From positions 4,818,998 to 4,882,997 of the forward strand of contig CM035352.1 in NCBI GenBank assembly GCA_020137815.1: a stretch of DNA of 64,000 bases, read 5' to 3'. Each line of letters opens with the position of its first letter. The stretch's first letter is position 1. The notes below the pieces were generated by a model. It did not search any database, was not told the origin of the DNA, and worked only from the letters and a program-made list of their open reading frames with translations. The translations under genes were made by a program, and so were the position numbers. This stretch comes from Hormiphora californensis. Its lineage: Eukaryota > Ctenophora > Tentaculata > Cydippida > Pleurobrachiidae. Shown here in pieces: positions 10,526-25,400 of the stretch.

Positions 10526-12909
10526 ATCGTGCTGGAGTGATTAAATAATTGAATGATTCAAGTGATGCAAAGATAATGATGTGGCCACAATTAAGTCCCA
10601 CTCGAACGTCGAATTTGAAACAAAAGTGGAACAAAACCGGAAGTGGAGAATGATACAAGCGAAATTTTAGCTACTCTGTAGTCTGTACAATGTACATACA
10701 ACAAAGATCCAAAATACTAAATGTACTCCGGCACTGTGGGGTACTGTGTGTATTATTAGGTAGGCTTTGTGCAGGACAAAGCAAAGAGGCGGTCACTATT
10801 GATAGCATGACGCATTGTAATGAAGAAAGAAAGTAAGTTAGGGTGAGAGAGAGTAATAGATAGAGAATGGGAAGAAGGTGAGACACGTGGCCGATGGATC
10901 ACAATGAACCCAGGCCATACAATTTGATGTTACCCTACTAAGCCTTTAATGCAATATGGCCCCCATATAGGTAATCGGCATGACATTGTAAAGTTCATTG
11001 ATAGTTGACCGTTGGAGAGAACGCTCTGCAGCGTACAACAAGTGCCTTGTCTAAATTGCTCAGACTGTAAACCAGGCCGGTTAGTCTCCAGAGAGTCTCT
11101 CCCTTAAATGGATTCCAATACATCAACCAAACATATATATCATGCACTATAAGCAGTGTAGGTACCTAAACAGTCAACAATAAACGTGCAATACCGATCT
11201 TAATCGACGTTTTATTTTAGTTTGGGCGCATACAGACTTTTAATGCTACAATGACGGATATTATTAATGCACGGTCTAGTTAGAGCTGTAGTTGAATTCA
11301 AGGAAGTTAATCTCAGGACAACTTCTGTCACTAAACACTGTTACTAAAGCAAAGAGAGATCTAGATAAATAGAGATTTAGCTTGCAAAACGGGCCAATGC
11401 AGCTCCTACTCAGAAAATGTAAAACGCAGCAAGGCATGTCACTATGAGTCTCTAATTTAGAGTCTAAACCATTATCATCACGAAGAGAGAGGAATAATAG
11501 TTAATGGGCTGTAACGGTCCTTCATTATGTTAGGCTAATGCTTTCTATTTAGGTCCTGAGCTGCCACCGGAACTAACCTGTTATCTAATGTGGTAGTTGG
11601 GCCATGATATCCCCTCATTTCTCTCCCTCCTGCGCTGTCCCGGAGGTGGTAGGTGTAGTCATCAGGTGTAGATCCTACCCTAACAATTGACTCTGACCTT
11701 TTGCTTATCAATTTATTGCGTTTCTGCATCATGCGGTGCCGACCCGATTTACGCCCTCAGATTAGACTTTAGAGCCGTACGTGGGAGCCGTACGTGGTTA
11801 TTGTTGTCTTGACTTTGGTGACATGGACACATGCGAGAGATCTCACACGAAGCGAGAATATATTATATAGGTGGCAACGGTACCAAGTCTTGACTTACTT
11901 GAATAAGGGTGGATTCCACGTATGGTATTTCCGAACTCTATGGATATTCGATAAGATTTCTCCACTCTATCGGCCATCAAAGAAGTCATTTCAGAGGTTT
12001 CCCTGCATCGGCCGTGTCACGCCTCAGTACAAATGTAAAAAGGTCTGTTTTGTTCGCCCTCGTCTGGAGATTCCGTGGTTCAGTAACACTGTTCAGTTCC
12101 TCCGGGTGACGTGCAGCATGGCCAGCAAGTCGGAAGCAGTATCCTTTATTGTTGTTACAAATGCCATATATATTCGTGTTCGTGTTTTACGCTGCCGCTG
12201 GTAGTCGCATTACCGTAATGGAATTACAGTAATGAGACGCAGACTTTGCATAACCAATAACGCACGGCAAAAAGTGCATTTGTCAGCACGTACTAGCGCA
12301 CTGATTAGCCACGGTTGCGTGTCTACATATACCGTATCTTCGTTTTCCATTACCGTTTTCCCACTATAAGCGACCGGGTAACATATATGTTGTTATATGC
12401 TCAGGATCTCATGCCCATCTTTTAAAGCGGCTTGATAGGATTGCATTGGTCGCCGTTTATTGCAAATTGGCTAGCTAGCTCTCCTTATCAAATATATATG
12501 CTCCTTTTGGGTATCAAATGAGATCGATTTTTGGTTCTCCTGGCTGGTTCGCATGAAGTTCAGGGCCCTAACCAGTTAACTAGTTTCTATTTCAGGAAAC
12601 CAATATTAAATTGGCCATCAAATGGAACTCATGGATTAGTTTTTTATTGTCGACACTCGACACTCATTTTGTATTGTTGTCAAAGATTTTATTCAACGAA
12701 AAACATATGTAAACACAAAGCAACGCAAAATAATCTGAGCGTTTTATATCAGTCCCATATTGAACTCATCTTCCTATGCTATTTACAAAATTCTATACAC
12801 ATAATTCAATGAACAAGACATGTCTCTTTCTAAAAGTCACAAAGCAAAGTTCTTAAAATGGGCATCTGTAATTTGTCTCCATCGTTTAGGTTCACTTATT
12901 CTGAATAAT
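10526..12909. other. Intergenic spacer, no gene supported
   Basis: Nearly 2.4 kb separate the 5' end of the FATP gene from the 3' end of the ARF-family gene. I find no exon with homology or good splice context. The 136-aa plus-strand frame at 11794-12204 has no recognisable motif. A copy of the GGAATTACAGTAAT dispersed repeat lies at about 12205-12390. Confidence 0.6.
12205..12390. repeat. Dispersed repeat copy (GGAATTACAGTAAT family)
   Basis: Carries the ATGGAATTACAGTAATGAGA, GCAGACTTTGCATAAC and ACTATAAGCGACCGG segments shared with about 6975-7050 and 9320-9345. The two ends contain inverted TTACCGTAAT/ATTACCG elements, suggesting a degraded MITE. Confidence 0.55.
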
Positions 12910-15575
12910 TTACAGTCGGGCATCGTAGTGGTCCCTTTTGTACGCTTTTAGCATCTCCGACATTTTCTCGAATCCTTCGTAAAGGCCATCGCCCGTAATT
13001 GCATTGCACGCTTGCACGTGCCATTTATTATTTCTGAAAAGAGTAAATTGGGGTTTTCAATCGGAAAAAAACTAAACGTGATTCAAATTTCATGTCATTG
13101 TTTATGCACATGTGTGATCCATGTGTTACTTATTCGTTGCCAGGCACTGACTGAAAATTATATAATGAGACACATGTAATTGTGGAGGGACGAAGTACAA
13201 GACACAGGGTTTCTTCGTCCCTCCACAATTACATTGATCACCACACCCGGCGCAATGGGGACAGGAACTGACCAGGAGTAGGCTGGGCATCCCTAGGGGG
13301 TTCAGGAGGAACCACAGCAACCCAACACTATCGATATGAGACACATGTGAGATACATACCTGTAAGAGTGGAGTTGAAGTTTATCGACGACCTCTGAGAT
13401 CCTGCATGCGTTTGGTAGATCCTGTTTGTTGGCCAATATCAGCACGGGAACATGTGCCGGTAACTCACTTGACTCCAAAACCCCTCTCAGCTCCTCACCA
13501 GATTCCTGAAAATTAATACCAAGTTAAAGTTTATACAATTATATCGACCAAAACGCGGAGTTTTTACGTCATCCGACCCGAAACCGGCTTGAATTTGGTC
13601 ACCCGTTATTCTCAGGACATCCAAATATGTCAAAATGTGTTTATGCAAACCCCATGTTTTGAGTGTTTTTCGCGTTCTACCCCTAATGGGTTTGGGTACG
13701 GCCGTCGGCCACCCCCTATACGTCGCGGGACCTCGGGACCTTTCCAACCTCTCTACGACTTTCACTCTAAAAATATCTATGATTAATGATTATGGTTTGT
13801 GGTTTTTTGCCATGCTTCGTAGGCTGTTTAAGCTCGTGCTAGCTCACAGTATGAGTCACTCCTTAGCCCGATAATATGATGTCCCAATCTGTCGCAATCT
13901 ATCGCAAATTTTGGTCAACTCTATATATAGTCTAGGAAGCTTTACGTAATGCGAGTATTTTAGAGTAAATAGGTTGAAATATCATTACATATTATAATAT
14001 TCTTTTGACATTTTTATTTCTCATGAATCGCTGAACGTATTATAATATTTCAAATTGATAACATAATAAAGTATTTATTTCTCAACATTTAATTATATGG
14101 TACAGTTTGCTTGTAGCTCAACCTGTCAATTTACCCTATCACTTGCATTTATATATTACGCTGTCAATTTTTGACAACCATAATAAGATAAGGAAACGTG
14201 GAGAGCAGGGAAAGTTTTATTTGACAGAACTTATCTCCCAAATTTCACCACCATGCATGGGAAGTTTTATTATCTCCCCATTTCCTTAGAACCTAGTTCA
14301 GTACAATATTCAACTCGACTTATGATAGGAAGTTTTATTATCTTCCATTCTCCCGGCTCCCAATTTATTTCCTAAACTAATACAGGATCCAACTCGACTT
14401 ATAATGGAACTCACCATGAACCTCGTTGGATCGTTGCTATCCACGACAAACACTATTCCCTTGGCAGTTGTGTAGTAATGCCTCCAGAGCCGTCTTATCG
14501 CTTCCTGACCACCGACATCCCAAATCGTGAAGGTGATACCTAAACAAATCGAGATTCAGATGATATGAGATGGAAAGGGAGCAAGATAACGATTCAGAGA
14601 GTGGGATTTAGCTGGGAGCAAGAAGTGTGACCATAGCGTTTTGATTTAAACATAGTAACTCTGCAGATTACGCCCTTGTCATATAAAATGAATTTTGTAA
14701 ATTATTAAGAGGCTTGACAGGCATTTGGCTTTATCTTTGTACCCAGAAAGTGCCAAGTTTCATGGAATATATTATATTCTACCTAGAATTTGACATGGCA
14801 GATGCCGGATGAATTGATAATAAAATGGCTCTATCTCAAAATGAAGCTTGATGTCAAATTTTGAATGCAATTTGAAAGGTGGTTAATAAGCTTTCACTTT
14901 ACAAAATAGCATAACCACTGGTTATACCTGTCTGGCGCCGCGACCCCATCTGAGCACACTGTCGCGATTTGAGAATCAAATGGGGTCTGGCACCGCCAGA
15001 CAGGGTTAATCTATTTTGTAAAGTGAAAGCTTCATAAATATAACATATAATACAGTCGGACCCCGATTTAACGGCACCCCTATTTAACGGACAAACCCCT
15101 TTCCCCGAGGGTGCCGTTATAAATCGGGTTTCGACTGTCTAATGCAGTTGACATCTGAATTATAAGAAGGCTACTAGGCTAGGTGTCGCGGATCGAAGTT
15201 GTTTTTTGACCTAAATCTGTAAAAGTGAAATGGAGTATGTATACACTTGGACCAGATATATATATAGTTTAAAAATGCCATCCTACGCAGTCTGCCCATT
15301 GCATTCGGCGAGCTAAGCTTGTACGCTCACACCGAGCCGACATACTGGGACCATGTCAAGTTTAAAACAGTAGCCCTACCTTTGCATGGAGTGACTGTTT
15401 CCACATTGAACCCGATGGTAGGAATGGAAGAAATGGTTTCGTTCAACTTCAGCTTGTACACAATGGTTGTTTTCCCTGCGTTGTCCAGGCCAATCATGAG
15501 GATGTTCCAGGGATCGTTGCCAATTCCCACAATGTCCGTGAAGGAACTCCACATTTTCCCCAGGATGAGACCCAT
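12910..15575 (-). CDS. ARF-family small GTPase (divergent ARF/ARL)
   Basis: Four minus-strand exons: 15380-15575, 14415-14539, 13360-13505 and 12910-13033. They encode about 196 aa, slightly longer than the usual 175-185. All G motifs are present: GLDNAGKTT (29-37, P-loop), PTIGFNVET (switch I), WDVGGQE (72-78, with the catalytic Gln at 77), NKQD (133-136) and the [13 protein letters not shown] region (SA box). Gly2 allows N-myristoylation, and [12 protein letters not shown] could form the amphipathic membrane-binding helix. About five extra residues before the P-loop (the [11 protein letters not shown] stretch) and a C-terminal KRDHYDARL extension set it apart from canonical ARF1/ARF6. Such GTPases recruit coats and effectors to Golgi or endosomal membranes when bound to GTP. 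The exact ARF or ARL subgroup cannot be fixed by eye. Confidence 0.93.
13175..13236. repeat. Perfect-stem hairpin
   Basis: TGTAATTGTGGAGGGACGAA and its reverse complement flank a short loop in an intron of the ARF-family gene. This is a small palindromic MITE-like sequence. Confidence 0.75.
14888..15032. mobile_element. Palindromic MITE with AAGCTTTCACTTTACAAAAT termini
   Basis: 22-bp terminal inverted repeats (AAGCTTTCACTTTACAAAAT and onward against its complement ending at 15032) enclose an inner inverted TCTGGCGCCGC...GACCCCAT element. It lies in intron 1 of the ARF-family gene. Only 20 bp separate it from the next element, so it may be a nested insertion cluster. Confidence 0.8.
15052..15138. 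mobile_element. Tigger/pogo-like MITE, 87 bp
   Basis: ACAGTCGGACCCCGATTTAA at the left end faces AAATCGGGTTTCGACTGT at the right end. CAGTCG...CGATTTA termini are typical of pogo/Tigger-derived non-autonomous elements. Related copies lie at 5663, 18268 and 24900. Confidence 0.75.
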
Positions 15576-17135
15576 GCCGTTGCTATGGGAATTGGGATTC
15601 AGAGCGTTGTGGATAAAGCATTTATTATGTCTAACAGTTTACTAAGGAGGAGGATCATAATTGTATGTCATGCGGCCTAGTTTTATTCTTAAATTGTTCA
15701 ATTATTATGCTCATGTAACTGACACTGACGAAGTTGGCTTCTTAAAAAGGATTGTACTGTCGTTTAGTAAGCATAAATATGAGGATGGGTAAAAATCACT
15801 GTACTGCATGATACGAAGAATATTTGATATAATATTCAGAGTGAGAAACATGTTCGATATAATATTCAGAATAAGAAACAGGATACACATGGTTTCACCA
15901 TTAAAGGTTGACAAGTTACAGGAGTTTAAGTAAAATGTGTAACGATGATGATCAGAGTCGCAAATCTGGTAGCAGCATGGCAACACTAAAATGATCTGTT
16001 TGTTTAGAGAGCGTCATCACCGGGTGCCGTATTTGAGTGTATGTTTACATTGTCCCCATGGTTTGGGTGTAATTACTGCTTAAAATGTAACCATGGTAAC
16101 GGTCTAGCAGACAATCACAGTCTCAGTAGTACAAAGTCATAATATGAACAGTATTAAGAGAAAAGTAATGATGTCAAAAGTGTTGTGTTACATGGTGTGA
16201 GTTGTGCTCGGTACTTCTGAAACAACTGAACAGTACACAAGAACATATAACAATGATTCAGATAATGCTTGCTGCTCTTTTATAGAGCATCTCTTACCTG
16301 TTAAGATGTGTCTGGTGTATCGTCACATTGTGCCACGTCCGCAGCCACCACGCTGCCTGCCGAGTGCTGTACAACAAGCGTACTGCTGTGATCTCACTCC
16401 CATTATGTATTGAACTGGCCAGCAGCCAGAGAGATAGAAAGGGAGAGAGAGAGGTAGACTAGAGACATGGAGATTGGAGAGTGGGAGAGCGGTAAAGGCA
16501 CGAGGGATAAATTAGAGAGACATGCAGATAGAAGAGCGATACAGACACATAATAACGGTTGGAGAGAACATGTAAAAAGGAAAGCTGAGTTATCTCTATT
16601 ATCACGAGTGACATCATGATATTACTAATAATATGATATGAACAGATATGAAATGGCCTGGGATCTTCAAAAAATTGATTAAAAGGGGGCTTTTTTCGAA
16701 CCATGGGCCTTCTGCATGCGAGGCAAGTGTTTCATTTAATTACTACGACCGCAAGTGTAGCTATACTTGTTGAGTAAGGGCCAAGGGGGTACTCAACGAG
16801 GCTATAACATATATCTGAAATTCGCAGTCTGATTGTACGGGGAAATTTAACTTTTATCTACCAAGTTGGTTTCATAAGCTATGATCTATTGCGGCTAATT
16901 AGTGATGCTTTGTGTTACGCAAAACATGAAGTACGGACTTTGGATCAGAGTCGGTTTTGTTCAATATATATGATTGCTGAGAAGTTTGATTTTGACCAAC
17001 AATATGACAGAGCAACTTTTGGACAGTTTTTGAGTGATGTGAGAATCTTTAGTTGGAACTGGCCAGATAAGATGCAGATTGACAAGTCACAGATTGACAG
17101 GTCACAGATTGACAGATCACAGAGAGAGAAAGAGA

Positions 17136-17175
<40 letters not shown>

Positions 17176-17735
17176 CGGGATTATTTGAATTGTAAATTGT
17201 TTATATTTCGTAGCACAGTGTCAGGCAACTCAAGGGATCGTGACATGTATATATATCAGAATTTAATTTCCCATTAATTTTGAAGGTTCCAAGTAACGCG
17301 TTGTCCCACGTTGCCACACACCAAGTTCAATTACTCCGTTACCCGTCAGTTGTAAATTTGTTAACCTTTTGTCAGTTAGGTGCTATGTTAGTAAAGTCAG
17401 ATTTTTTTGAATGTGTCACCCCCAAATGCACGCATACTAGAACCCCAATGACCAAAATTTCTGTCGATGTTTTTTGAGCAAAATTTTCTCGATTTTTCCA
17501 TTGATAAAGTGCCACAAAGTCAAGAAGTTACTTTTTTCCTCATCTGAGGAAATGTCAGAGGGGATAGAAACTGTACCCTCAAGACAATTTATTTAATCTC
17601 TTTTTGTTTAGGCCGCACGAGACAGATATACTTGAAAAACTCAATGAGTCAATGAGTTCAGTTTTTACATAACCCCATTTCCCCACCTAGAAACCCCCAT
17701 TATTTGTACCTAACCCCATCTCACCACTTAGTCCC
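15576..17735. other. Intergenic region between the divergent ARF-family and GPCR genes
   Basis: This 2.2-kb spacer must hold both promoters; I can point to no specific promoter element. It contains three 15-bp direct repeats (CAGATTGACAGGTCA type) at about 17076-17120 followed by an (AG)n tract to 17173. The 84-aa frame at 16889-17143 ends in these repeats and has no recognisable motif. Confidence 0.55.
17076..17173. repeat. 15-bp tandem repeat plus (AG)n microsatellite
   Basis: CAGATTGACAAGTCA is followed by CAGATTGACAGGTCA and CAGATTGACAGATCA, then an AG dinucleotide run of about 50 bp. Confidence 0.9.
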
Positions 17736-19021
17736 ATGATTTCATTGCTTGGGGACATCCTCGTCTTCTCCTACCTGTTCCTAATCTCAATTCTGAGCAT
17801 AGCCAGTAACACCTTTGTCCTCCTATGTGCCAACAACTACCGGGCATCTGACACCGACAAAGTCTCCATAACATTCATCAAGAATCTAGCCGTCTCAGAT
17901 CTCCTCTGCACTATCCTATTTGTCATACCATCCCTGTGCAACGTTGAACGAGCGGATTATCCGGAGTTATGTAAAATTGCCGGCATCTTGGCGTACATCC
18001 CCGCGGAGACGGAGATCCTCTTGATAGTTCTGATCTCAGGGTACAAGGTCTGGAGGTGTGTGTGCCCCTTTAGGTTACCCCTAGCGAACTGGCGTACAGT
18101 TACTATCCGGCTACTGGGTGCGGGTGTCTGGATAACGGCTGCCCTCTGTACCATGGGTCCACTCCTAGCCACCGACTATGTCATGATATACGACCCACAG
18201 CTGAGACGGTGTGTGTTTGACCGCAGTGAGGTGTCCCTCGTCAGGCTGTGTAAGTTTATATAAATACTTAGTCGAAACCCGATTTACCGAAAAGCTTTTC
18301 CCCGGTAAATCGGGTACCGTATTATATGCTGAACACACGACACACGTGTCCATAAAGCATGGTCACGTGTGTCCACTTTGCATTGGACACTAGTTACACA
18401 ATCTAATTGACACACCAACAAAATACTAACTGTATCTCCAATTCTAACTATCTCCATTCCACAGGCTTCTTTCTGTTCGGGACCCTACTACCTCTACTTC
18501 TGATTATCATTTTCAACCTCACCCTCCTCTTCATTACCGTCCGTCGGAGTAACAACCTCAACTCGAAGGCCCCCTTCACAGTCCTATCCCTCTCGGGACT
18601 CTTTCTCCTCTCCTCCCTCCCCTTTATCATCTACAACATCCTCACCTCTGTTCACGGGGTGCAACCTGCCTTCAACGGGCTGAAGACTTTTGCTGGCTTC
18701 ATTTACTATGTCAATCTGGTTGGAAACCCCATCGTTTACACCCTAACCAGTCAGCGGTTTTTCCAGCACTGTCTGCTGGTGATGAGGGCGGTATACAGAG
18801 ACGATATACCCTTGACAAGACGGAGCTTGAGAAGCTCAAGACAATCAAATTTACAGAGGGTGAACACGTTAGAGATTACTGTTGTGTCAAATAGTGTGAA
18901 CAATGCTACCAAGAACTCCCCAAGATCGTCTCTTGCAAGAGCATCAGTTGTTGAAAGTGCTACGAAGAACTCCCCAAAACATTCTCTTGCAAGAGCATCA
19001 GTTGTTGAAAGCAAAATGTAA
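17736..19021 (+). CDS. Class A (rhodopsin-like) G-protein-coupled receptor
   Basis: Two exons, 17736-18249 and 18465-19021 (phase 1 intron), give 356 aa. Seven hydrophobic segments are visible. TM1 ILVFSYLFLISILSIASNTF has the conserved Asn at residue 25. TM2 carries LAVSDLL with its Asp. TM3 starts after ELCKIAG (the disulfide Cys) and ends in GYKVWR, a degenerate DRY motif. ECL2 has RRCVF, the partner Cys. TM7 ends NPIVY, the NPxxY motif. This is enough for class A; the ligand is unknown. The loss of the acidic residue in the DRY position is unusual and could alter basal activity. The cytoplasmic tail holds two tandem copies of ATKNSPRSSLARASVVES, a recent 60-bp duplication rich in Ser and Arg, plausible for kinase or arrestin sites. 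An AATAAA lies at about 19095. The intron carries a Tigger-like MITE relic. Confidence 0.9.
18268..18330. mobile_element. Tigger/pogo-like MITE relic in the GPCR intron
   Basis: AGTCGAAACCCGATTTACCG faces CCCCGGTAAATCGGGTACC within the intron 18250-18464. This is the same family as 15052-15138. Confidence 0.6.
18903..19016 (+). repeat. Tandem duplication in the GPCR tail
   Basis: Two near-identical 60-bp units encode the two ATKNSP...LARASVVES segments at the receptor C-terminus. They differ at a few positions only. Confidence 0.9.
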
Positions 19022-20557
<1,536 letters not shown>

Positions 20558-20704
20558 ATGGACCAACAGCCCTCCTGGGATGAAATCACGGAAAGTGAAG
20601 AGAAGATAACTGTCTGTGAGGTGCTCCGGTTCGGAGATCAGGACGATATTGATAGCGATCTTTTGGGGGACGTGGACCTTCTACCTATTGACGAACTGAT
20701 AGGT

Positions 20705-20767
<63 letters not shown>

Positions 20768-22445
20768 CAGTCACCTGACACCTGACACCTGAGACAGAGA
20801 CAGAGACAGAGACAGAGACAGAGACAGAGACAGAGACAGAGACAGAGACAGAGACAGAGACAGAGACAGAGACAGAGACAGAGACAGAGACAGAGACAAT
20901 TGGTTCAAGTCAAATGAATACTAAACAATGGCATTCTTCTCAGAAGTTGAAGAAGAAGTTACTACACCCTGTCGAACCATGCTCACCAAAGCATCTGCTT
21001 ATTGTACAGGTATACTTTCATAAAATGTTTTAACATCTAGAACTAGAAACAGTTGTGTATGCGTGATCGCTGACAACTATCCTCGCTCCACTCTCAGGCC
21101 GTGAGAGAGAACAACCCTGTTACTTCATATCCAGGGGTTGAACCTTTACATCTTGTATTGACACAGTAACTCCGGCTGATTTGTAGCTCGTGCTCCCCCC
21201 CCCCCACCAAGATTACCCCTCCCCTTTATCCCAGAGCCGTGTTTCTATTGTGATGAACGAGTTGATGTCCGTGAGAGTGGAGTGGTTATCATCAGAGGTC
21301 ATCCCTGTCATCCAGCGTGTGTGATATGTGATGTGTGTGGTGACCAGGTATGTAAGGGACCAGTTACAAATTGGAATCCTGACATCAGGAACCTGATGGC
21401 TCGTGCACACCCCCTATGCTAACAATTCGCGCGTCGCAACTCTCTACTTATTTCTCATGCAAAGTTGGGTCACACGGCTGCTTCACGTGGTTTAGCACGC
21501 TATACAGCGTAGGGGGTGGGCACGAGCCATCAGGTTCCTGATGTCAGGATTCCAATCTGTAAATGGTCCGTAATGCACCAGGCACCTCAATGGGATAAAA
21601 TCATGTTTTGAGGTACACCCGGCACCCCCCCCCCCCCTAATGATGTCTACTCTCATTCCAGAACGGGGGCTTCTCTAAAAATAAATTAATCGAAACTTGA
21701 TTTGTTGATAGCATTGCCATTTTGGCATCGTAGACAGATTCTGTCTATGATGCCCCGTACAAAATGCCAAGCTTACTAGGTGTACAAATTGAACAAGTTA
21801 CACAGCTCTTTTGCGACTGAGTACCATTATACGTGTATAGTATCTGGGCCGTGATACCTTCATTTCGAAGGTCCTATGCAGACTTTGTGTTGTATTTTTC
21901 AAGGTCCTAGACATCAACTTTTTGTGTTGTGTTGTGCTTGGTGGGCATATTTTCATGTCATCATCAATATATTGTCATTAGCGGTTTGACTGTGGTCTGA
22001 TAATGTGCAGTAGAGACATGTTTACTGTTTAGCATATGTATTGCCATCCCGTATAATTACTGGTGACAGTCTGAATAAAATCAGAGCGCATGTTTATATT
22101 TAAAAGACGTGGAGAATCAGAATAGGACATCTTTGGCCTTTGCCGCGGTAACCCATGTCATCAAACATTTCATCTAGGCTAGACAGTTGACATTATAGCT
22201 CTTTCATCTCATGTACTCAGTGTACACCGTTCAATCCACGTGGAATGTGTCTGAAGGGAAAGAATGGGAAATTAATATAATTATAATGGCCTACAGTCTT
22301 TGATGTGTCTTGTCTCTCTTTCTTCGATCGTGCGTAGAGAGCACTTCTCATCGAACCGAGCTGTTTCCGTTGGCGAGATATTTGTCAACTGTTGTTGTCA
22401 ATAACTACTTTTCTTTCTTTCTCTCTCTCTCCTCTCTCTCTCTCT

Positions 22446-22492
<47 letters not shown>

Positions 22493-25400
22493 CTCTCTCG
22501 CTCTCCCATTGCGGCATGCATGGTCAATGGTGATGCATCTGTTGTCTACAACATGGAAAGTAGTGGCTAGATTTGTCAGTAAATTATCATTTCAACATAG
22601 TTCGCGTACATTTCAGTTTTGAGGTAAACCCGAGAGAGATGTAGAATAGCTGTTGTTCATAAGTACTACTTACTTAAAGAAGCGAGATTATCGTAAAACA
22701 CGTGTAATCGACTCAACGTGATAAACACTAAACGAAGATAAGACTCATCCTTTCTTTTGAGAAAGCATTGGAGTATATAATTAGTACAAACCACCCCACA
22801 CAATTTTGTTTCACTCCTAGTCCTACGACAGTCCAAGTGATAGTTCTACGAATGGAAGTCTCGCCGGACTTATGTTCCATTCATAAGTCCGGCGACAGTT
22901 GAATCTGATCTCACTTCCAACTTGTTAATCACAATTTCCTGCACAGTGTCATCCTAGTTCCACTCCTGGCTTCAGTTTCCCACGAAAATAGAGAGAAGAG
23001 GGATATAGAGAGGGAAGGGGGAGAGGGAGGGAGAAAGATAGAGAGAGGGATATTATAGAGGGAGAGTAAGAGAGAGAGTTAAGACATTGAAGTTAAAGAC
23101 AGCTTGTAGGCAAATGAGCGTACAGCAGATTATCATATATTTTAGTATATCTCTCACAGCTGCAGCAACAGTGCTCTAAAAACACTCTCTCTCTTATCCA
23201 GAGCATTGCTTACTTTCGATTTTATCCCGATTGTATATGGGTATATGTCATTTATGATAGGGTGTTTGGGCTATAAAAGTCAAAAGTGGCTTTCAAGTTG
23301 TCTCAGCTGGATAGATAGGATCGTTAATTTTCCTGTAGTTCAGTAGTTCAGCTCTCTACTATACAGGAGCACTGTTATACCATTGCAGCTCCTACACATG
23401 TGTGTACACTTATCTCTCTCACAAACTACAAAGTGGCTGATCCCACTCGGTTATATTATTATTGAACTTAAGATGTCACACAGTAACCGTAACAATTACG
23501 AGTAACGTCATATATCTTCCCTCTTGAAATATGACTTTAACTGAAACGGTATAATATGCTATGTAGAAAGTTGGATGAGCAGAGCAGACTGTAAATAAAT
23601 GCATATCGGAGCCAGTGAAGTAGTAGCTTTATATAGTTGCAAATCTGTTGCAACCTGCACTGCAGGGTTGAAGGGTTTCCTGAATGAGATTTCAGTGGAA
23701 TATTCCAGGTGGAATATTATATTCCTAAAATCTGGAATTTCCACGGAGACACTTCCCTCTGACGAGATGCTGTCACACTTTTTATAGCTTGTCACCCCTT
23801 AATTTTCATGTGAACACGTCATTGTAGGTTATCCATCTCCACAAGGACATGATATGAGTTGTGTTAATAGCCGACACCGTACAAGTTTCATATGTAACAA
23901 CTCAGGACTGGAAGGTGTGGCAGGCTCGATCAGAGAGCATTTGTATATCACGTCTTGTTACGTATGTTACTATCGCTGTAATTGTAGTGTGGCCAATAAC
24001 TCTTTTAAGCAGAAAACATGGCTGTAGCACATATCGTTGACATAATATGTCAACTTGACATATCGTGATACTCACTCGACAGCCCGTCGACGACGGGTGC
24101 GGTAAACGTTTAAACTTTAAACCCTTTAGGAAAAGTTCCAGCACACACACATTCATATCTGCTTCTCGTATTTCTCTTCCCCCTGCTCTTGTTGCAGATA
24201 TATTGCAGATATATTGGTTACACTCAGCACCTTGTATCAAACAAACTGGAACATACTCTGACCGCGGTTCTCCCCATGAGAACAGGGTCAGGCCAATGAT
24301 CTGATAACTGGAGATTGGAGAATAGTTGGGGGTCATTAGGTCTGTTCTGTCAGAACATTGATCTGAAAGGGCCTGTTAGCTTTTGGATCTCCTTCTTTTG
24401 TTTACAAATTATATGTAAAGCAGCTGCATGCCTTTTCTAGCTTGAAATACTCCAGCCTTGGTTTGAATTGTTCATTGCGGACACAGTGTTAGGCGACTCA
24501 AGCCTTAGTACTATAATTATAGAATAGCTATTCCTAATTCCTATGTTGTTACACACATCCCACTGTGGATGTTTAGTTCCATAATCCTGATTTTAATGTA
24601 ACTCAAAAACTCCCCCGCCCTTATCAGTAAACTCAGTATAGCACTGTTATAGCCTGTCTGCACAGTAATAATTGATCACCCTAAAATTATCCAGGTAGGA
24701 TAGCTGCAGTATCTATCTAACTCCATACCTCCACACATGTGCAGGTAGGGTCGTGTAGCCAGTACCTGGTGGAAGATGATATGGTTGTGACGTGTGAACG
24801 ATGTACCGCACTAAGATGCTCCCTATGCCTTCTCATCTCCAACAAACGCATGTTCCGGGTATGTATTTGAAGTTATAACTTTTCAAAAAAAACAATATTA
24901 CAGTCGGACCCTAATTATTTACCGGCACCCGATTTACTGGAACCACGGGAGGATAGACTTCCTCCGAAATAAATATTGCGTTCTATGACTCGATGACAGT
25001 AATGATCAAGTAGATACAGCAGCTGTCGATCTTGCTGCCTCTTTGGAGACCTAATTTTACACCTGTCACATTTTATAATGTATCCGAATAATATATGTCC
25101 TGTCAGATATCCCATCCGCCGAGATCTGTGCTTGGTACAGTGTGTGATCAGTCTGTCAGGTGATCGTACAGTACATGTTATGTTTTATTTTGAGAGCTTT
25201 GGTATAGTAGTGTACATTTTGTGCTTCAAACTGTTCAATATAATGCCTACTAGAACATATTATTATGTTGTTGAAACCTGAAAGCATTACTTTGTAAACA
25301 GATAGTGTTAAAAACTGGTCTCGATGAAAGCATACCTTGAAAACCCAGTTTTCTGAGCTAACTTGGCCTTGGCTTTAAAACAATTCCAATAGCTGCTTTC

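Larger units (their letters stand above)
21348..24744. other. Long intron 3 of the LIM gene
   Basis: 3.4 kb without a supported exon. It contains an inverted-repeat MITE (21357-21569), a poly-C tract near 21625, a (TC)n tract (about 22418-22502), a small hairpin (22867-22903) and AG-rich stretches near 22985-23080. Confidence 0.6.

Noticed and set aside
11794-12204. 136-aa plus-strand open frame
   Set aside because: No motif, no splice partners, and it overlaps a dispersed repeat at its 3' end.
16889-17143. 84-aa plus-strand open frame ending in MQIDKSQIDRSQ repeats
   Set aside because: The C-terminal half is translated 15-bp tandem repeat and (AG)n. No homology seen in the rest.
23559-24336. 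Open frames in LIM-gene intron 3 considered as an extra gene
   Set aside because: No domain, no consistent splice structure, and no continuity with flanking exons.
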